Assembly: GCA_024762735.1 (NCBI GenBank)
Contig: JANTGU010000047.1
Coordinates: 1-10,648 of the forward strand
Source of the DNA: Bacteroidales bacterium
Lineage (GTDB): Bacteria > Bacteroidota > Bacteroidia > Bacteroidales > F082
DNA: 10,648 nt
Direction of reading: 5' to 3'
Shown: one piece after another, positions 6,750 through 10,648 of the stretch
Position numbering within the stretch: the first letter of the stretch is position 1
Layout of the letters: each line of letters opens with the position of its first letter
Made by a program: the position numbers and the translations under genes
The notes under the pieces: model-generated
Told to the model about the DNA's origin: nothing
The model's input: the letters and a program-made list of their open reading frames with translations, nothing else
Database searches by the model: none

Positions 6750-8719
6750 TGTTATTAAGAAAACATAAAACCGTTTTCTTTTTATCATGGCTCATGGCAA
6801 CCACCATGATAGCTCGGGGACAGGCCATTTTTGATACCCTGAACCTTCATGAATTTGAGGTGATAGGTGTTTTGGACTCCTACGAAGATTCGTATAAAAA
6901 AACCACCCTCGACACCTTGGTAAAACGCCATTTCGAGCACCTCGATTTAGGTGAACTGTTATCGGCATTTTCGCCCGTTTTTGTTAAATCGTATGGAAAA
7001 GGCAGTATCTCCACCGCCTCCTTTCGAGGCACCTCTGCATCACACACCAAAGTATTATGGAACGACTTCACCATCAACTCTCCCATGCTTGGTCAGGTTG
7101 ACTTTTCAACTATTCCCGAGTCGTTTTTTGACGAGGTAAACCTGCTGTATGGTGGCGGGTCGCTCTATCAATCCGGTGGTGCTTTGGGTGGTAGCGTTTT
7201 GTTATCCAACAGCACCTTAATCCCGCGAAAATCACTGCTTCATGTTAGCCAGTCATTGGGCAGCTTTGGCAGTTTCAACACGGCAGCTACCCTGCACCTT
7301 GAAAAGAAAAAGATGATTGCCGAAACCCGCGTAATGCTGCAATCATCGAAAAACGACTTTCCCTATTACAACAACGGCACACTACCTTCGCAATGGATGA
7401 AGCAGCAAAACGCATCCTTTCTGAACGGCGGTTTCCTGCAGCAGTTTTCGTGGCAACTCAATCCGTGGCAACACTTGAGTTTGATGAGCTGGAATCAATG
7501 GAACAGGCGCAACATCCCACCCATCATGACCAATGTTTACAAAGGAGGCAACCCGGAAGAGTACCAAAAAACTTTTTTTACGCGCAACGTGATTGGGTGG
7601 CTTTATCATAAAGATAAAACACGGATTGAAATGAAAAGTGCCTGGTTTTTCGAAAAACAACACTACTACCTAAAAACCACCACCGCCAATGATTCAGCTC
7701 AAACAGTTACCCTGATTGATTCAAAAAATAACACTTCGGGTTTTTACACCAAGGGCAAATGGAAACAACAGTTAAAAAAAAATTTCACCTTGAGGGCGGG
7801 CATCGACATCGATTATGACCGGGTAGAAAGCTCCAACTACAGCGACTTGAAAACCCGTTTTTCAACCTCTATCTACACGGGGCTAAACAAACAATTTCTA
7901 AAAAGAGTAACGCTTGACCTGCTGATTAGAGAAGAACTGGTGGATGGGAAGCTGTTGCCCGTGATGCCTTACGCGGGGGTCAATTATAAAGCTCTTAAAA
8001 AAGAAGAACTCTATTTCAGGGCTTCTGTTTCCAGAAATTATCACCTTCCCACGCTCAACGACCTCTATTGGTATCCCGGGGGAAACCCAAGCCTAAAACC
8101 CGAAGATGGCCTTGAAACGGAAGCCGGAATAAGCTATATGAAAAAACTGACCAAAAACATGGCTGCTGCTATCGAAATAAATGGCTTTTACAATAAAATT
8201 TCCAACTGGATTCAGTGGAAACCCTCTGACTATCGCTTTTGGACACCGGAAAACATGGCCGAGGTGCACGCGCGCGGCATGGAACTGTCGGCAAGTCTGA
8301 ACGTGCGTGCCGGCTTGTGGCATTATCGGATTTCGGGATTTTATGCTTATACCCGCACCACCGACGAAAGTGCCCTGGCTATTGAAAAGGGATACAGCGG
8401 GAGACAATTGATTTATATTCCAGCACATCATGGAAATGCATTTTTATACATGGCATACAAAAACTGGAATTTTGGCTGGAATTCAATGATTACAGGTTCG
8501 AGAACCACCACCATGAATCCTGCTGATTCTTATTCAAACACTTTGCCCGCGTATTGGCTCAATAATATTCAGTTGGGCAAAAAGTGGCTCTTTAACAAAA
8601 TTGATGTGGCGATGCAAATAAAAATAAACAATGTATTTAACGTCCAATACCAGGCAGTCATTTGGCGGGCCATGCCTGGACGAAATATTGAAATAACAGC
8701 AAAGATTGATATCCTTTAA
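6749..8719 (+). CDS. btuB: TonB-dependent outer-membrane receptor, BtuB-like
   Basis: 656 residues, a normal length for BtuB-size receptors, with no SusC-type N-terminal carboxypeptidase-regulatory domain. Signal peptide at about 1-25 (ending ARGQA). A TonB-box-like segment (LHEFEVIGV) precedes the plug domain (about 35-155), which shows SFRGTSASHTKVLWND (R93 in the RG pair), INSPMLGQVDFSTIP and a glycine-rich YGGGSLYQSGGALGGSV. The barrel contains the family motif NPSLKPEDG (N446 to about G454). The C-terminus ends in KIDIL instead of the usual aromatic residue, a minor deviation. Substrate assignment to cobalamin rests on the riboswitch upstream and the BtuG-like gene downstream, not on the receptor sequence alone. 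It is translationally coupled to the preceding gene. Confidence 0.92.
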   Translation: MLLRKHKTVFFLSWLMATTMIARGQAIFDTLNLHEFEVIGVLDSYEDSYKKTTLDTLVKRHFEHLDLGELLSAFSPVFVKSYGKGSISTASFRGTSASHTKVLWNDFTINSPMLGQVDFSTIPESFFDEVNLLYGGGSLYQSGGALGGSVLLSNSTLIPRKSLLHVSQSLGSFGSFNTAATLHLEKKKMIAETRVMLQSSKNDFPYYNNGTLPSQWMKQQNASFLNGGFLQQFSWQLNPWQHLSLMSWNQWNRRNIPPIMTNVYKGGNPEEYQKTFFTRNVIGWLYHKDKTRIEMKSAWFFEKQHYYLKTTTANDSAQTVTLIDSKNNTSGFYTKGKWKQQLKKNFTLRAGIDIDYDRVESSNYSDLKTRFSTSIYTGLNKQFLKRVTLDLLIREELVDGKLLPVMPYAGVNYKALKKEELYFRASVSRNYHLPTLNDLYWYPGGNPSLKPEDGLETEAGISYMKKLTKNMAAAIEINGFYNKISNWIQWKPSDYRFWTPENMAEVHARGMELSASLNVRAGLWHYRISGFYAYTRTTDESALAIEKGYSGRQLIYIPAHHGNAFLYMAYKNWNFGWNSMITGSRTTTMNPADSYSNTLPAYWLNNIQLGKKWLFNKIDVAMQIKINNVFNVQYQAVIWRAMPGRNIEITAKIDIL

Positions 8720-8796
8720 TTTCAGTTCAGATATCATAGCAGATGCTGAAGTAATAAAAGGAATAGAGAAATAGTAGCAAACACATAATACTAATA

Positions 8797-9855
8797 ATGA
8801 AATATAAAAATCCCATTCTCCTCTTTTGGATGTTGGCCATCCTGCTCACATCCTGCACAAAAGAAACGGCACCACCCACGGCACCCACCTTTCAAAAACC
8901 AGGTGTTTTTATTGTAAACGAGGGAAACTTCACCACCGGTAACGCTTCCCTGACCTGGTATCAGCCCGAAAAAGATTCTGTAACACAAGATGCTTTTTAC
9001 GCTGTAAACAAAGTCCCCCTCGGTGATGTGGCTAACTACATGACCTCCTACAAAGACAAAGGTTTCATCGTGGTAAACAACTCGGGAATTGTGTACGTTA
9101 TCAACCTTGAAACAGGCGCTTTTCTTGGAAAAATCAGCGGACTGACCTCCCCCCGGGAGATACTTATCCTTGACGATAACCATGCCTGGGTCTCCGATTT
9201 GTATAACAAGCACCTCTCGGTGGTTGATTTACACACCTACGAAGTTACCGGTATCATAGCGTTGCAAGGCAGAACTTCCGAGTCGATGGTACGAATTGGA
9301 GAGAAGGTTTTTATCAACAACTGGTCAAAACTAAACCAGATACCAACAAACAACATGGTACTGGTGTTGGATGCAGCTACCGGCACCATTACTGATTCCA
9401 TCACAGTTTCCCGCGAGCCCAACAGCATGGTGGTTGATGCCAACCACAAACTATGGGTGCTTTGCAGCGGCGGTTACGACAATGCCGAGTACCCAGCCCT
9501 GTATCAAATAAATCCTAACAGCGATAGCATCGAAAAAAAACTAACTTTTCCCAACAAAAACACCAACCCCTTTTCACTGGGCATCAATGGTGCCGGAAAC
9601 AAACTCTGGTTTTTAAATGAAGATATTTACAAAATGGACATCACCGACAGTCAGTTGCCAGACACGCCGTGGGTTACCAGCGGCTCAAACAACTTCTATT
9701 CACTGGGCGTCAGACCTGATCAAGAATCTGTGTATGTTTCCGATGCCCTCGATTATGTGCGAAACGGCAATATATATGTTTACAGTGCGTCAGGCGCATT
9801 AACCGGATCGTTTGAAGCCGGCATCATTCCGGGTAATTTTTGTTTTGTTTATTGA
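8797..9855 (+). CDS. btuG: BtuG-like surface lipoprotein, beta-propeller (DUF5074/YncE type)
   Basis: 352 residues. A lipoprotein signal peptide ends in the lipobox LTSC with the lipidated C20, followed by TKETAPP and a proline-rich linker. The propeller occupies about 35-352. It opens with GVFIVNEGNFTTGNASLTWY, the N-terminal pattern characteristic of the BtuG/DUF5074 proteins that sit beside BtuB in Bacteroidetes, and includes blade strands such as VYVINLETG, LSVVDLHTYEV and MVLVLDAATG. BtuG of Bacteroides thetaiotaomicron is known to bind B12 very tightly and to cap its BtuB receptor; the same role is inferred here. The gene follows the receptor by 77 bases with no obvious terminator, so it is probably the last gene of the riboswitch-controlled operon. 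Binding residues cannot be verified by eye. Confidence 0.88.
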   Translation: MKYKNPILLFWMLAILLTSCTKETAPPTAPTFQKPGVFIVNEGNFTTGNASLTWYQPEKDSVTQDAFYAVNKVPLGDVANYMTSYKDKGFIVVNNSGIVYVINLETGAFLGKISGLTSPREILILDDNHAWVSDLYNKHLSVVDLHTYEVTGIIALQGRTSESMVRIGEKVFINNWSKLNQIPTNNMVLVLDAATGTITDSITVSREPNSMVVDANHKLWVLCSGGYDNAEYPALYQINPNSDSIEKKLTFPNKNTNPFSLGINGAGNKLWFLNEDIYKMDITDSQLPDTPWVTSGSNNFYSLGVRPDQESVYVSDALDYVRNGNIYVYSASGALTGSFEAGIIPGNFCFVY

Positions 9856-9916
9856 GGTAATAACGCTTGGTTCGGCATGAGGCCAGGATACATTCCCGGG
9901 CAATCCAATTTTTTAC

Positions 9917-9924
9917 TACATTTG
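9917..9924 (+). promoter_or_regulatory. TACATTTG -7 element upstream of the membrane protein gene
   Basis: An exact TAnnTTTG match lies about 42 bases before the ATG at 9967. It sits inside TTTTTACTACATTTG, nearly identical to the sequence at the riboswitch promoter (TTTTTATACTACATTTG). No convincing -33 element was found. It suggests that the membrane protein gene has its own promoter and is not part of the B12 operon. Confidence 0.45.
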
Positions 9925-9966
9925 AGCTTTAATAAAAGTTAACCGCAATCTAAAAAAATTACCCTC

Positions 9967-10620
9967 ATGGAAAACAATGCTCCTTATATGAATGAACCCA
10001 CGGCCGGCTGGGCCTATGGTTACGGCTGGGAAATCTTAAAAAAACATTTTGTCAATCTTTTAGTTGTTACCTTGATCTATATGGTGGCTCAAAGCCTTTC
10101 AGGCATCTTCAACAATGGCGACAATGTCTCTTTCTCCGAAGGATCGCTGGGCTTCATACTATGGTTGTTGATTGCAGGGCCGGTGTCCTACAGCAGCCAG
10201 TGGGTTTTTCTACGTGCCGCCCGGGGCGATGCCTACGAAATAAAAGATGCCTTTGCCTGTTTTGGAACCAACTTTTTTGAAATCATGCTGGCTAACTTTC
10301 TAACAACGATGATTATTATCATAGGGTTTATTTTTCTGATTATTCCCGGAATCATTTTCGCTGTCAAGCTTGCTTTTGTTCCCTATCTCGTTATGGATAA
10401 GCAAATGAAAGCCATGGACGCCATCAAGCTAAGCTGGAACATGACCGATGGCTACTTTTGGCAAATATTTCTGGTTGGTTTTCTGGCCTTCTTTATCGTA
10501 ATCGGCGGACTGATATTGCTTATCATTGGTATCTTTCCTGCCGTGATGTGGATTAACACTACCATGGCCTCGTTGTATCTTTCGGTTGAAAGTAAAATTA
10601 ATCATGCACAACCTGCCTGA
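9967..10620 (+). CDS. Multi-pass inner-membrane protein, DUF975/YciC-like
   Basis: 217 residues with no signal peptide. A short polar N-terminus (about 1-25) ends in GWEILKKHFVNLL, followed by about five or six hydrophobic segments. The stretch FLIIPGIIFAVKLAFVPYLV (P127-G128) followed by MDKQMKAMDAIKLSWNMTDGYFWQIF is the pattern seen in DUF975/YciC-type membrane proteins: a PGI-containing helix, then a cytoplasmic AIxxSWxxxxG amphipathic segment. The family has no settled function. The gene starts 111 bases after btuG, behind its own probable -7 element, so a link to B12 uptake is doubtful. No terminator is visible in the 28 bases after its stop. Confidence 0.85.
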   Translation: MENNAPYMNEPTAGWAYGYGWEILKKHFVNLLVVTLIYMVAQSLSGIFNNGDNVSFSEGSLGFILWLLIAGPVSYSSQWVFLRAARGDAYEIKDAFACFGTNFFEIMLANFLTTMIIIIGFIFLIIPGIIFAVKLAFVPYLVMDKQMKAMDAIKLSWNMTDGYFWQIFLVGFLAFFIVIGGLILLIIGIFPAVMWINTTMASLYLSVESKINHAQPA

Positions 10621-10648
10621 AAAGCTAACAGCAATTTGATTGTTTGAC

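Noticed and set aside
8791..9213. 140-codon minus-strand ORF
   Set aside because: Antisense to the BtuG-like lipoprotein, which has a clear lipobox and propeller; no features of its own.
9856..9966. Possible terminator after the BtuG-like gene
   Set aside because: Only a CCCGGG palindrome is present, with no adequate stem followed by a T-run.

Overview
The window looks like Bacteroidetes (Bacteroidota) chromosome. Four things point there: two proteins end in type IX secretion (T9SS) C-terminal sorting domains, a sensor kinase has the double Reg_prop propeller plus Y_Y_Y architecture typical of the phylum, the starts lack clear Shine-Dalgarno sequences, and two leaders carry a TAnnTTTG-type -7 element (TACATTTG). 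The genus cannot be told from the sequence.

Layout. (1) Positions 1-2911, minus strand: a large two-component sensor histidine kinase, open at the left window edge and therefore partial. It was recovered by reading the reverse strand directly. (2) 2912-3197: divergent intergenic region with a perfect GGTACA/TGTACC palindrome and a direct repeat of CCGGTACA. (3) 3198-3701, plus: a small secreted protein with a probable PsbP/DUF1795-like fold. (4) 3702-3986: non-coding, with two related hairpins built on TCCC(C)GTA(A)GGG(G)A. (5) 3964-9855, plus: the main feature, a promoter, a cobalamin riboswitch, a hairpin next to the start codon, and then four genes. These encode a T9SS-exported beta-propeller, a T9SS-exported protein with an unnamed conserved domain, a BtuB-like TonB-dependent receptor, and a BtuG-like propeller lipoprotein. 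A MITE-like inverted-repeat element lies between the first two genes. (6) 9917-10620, plus: a promoter and a small multi-pass membrane protein, probably separate from the B12 operon.

How the genes work together (inference). Low B12 should release the riboswitch and allow expression of a surface acquisition unit. The receptor carries the corrinoid across the outer membrane with TonB energy, and the BtuG-like lipoprotein would capture B12 outside it. The first propeller resembles the lipoprotein in its N-terminal and C-terminal motifs but has a T9SS tail instead of a lipobox. The operon therefore appears to deploy two related propellers through two different export routes, plus a third surface protein whose role is unknown. 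No inner-membrane BtuCDF or cobamide-remodelling genes are in the window. No tRNA, rRNA or CRISPR array was seen.
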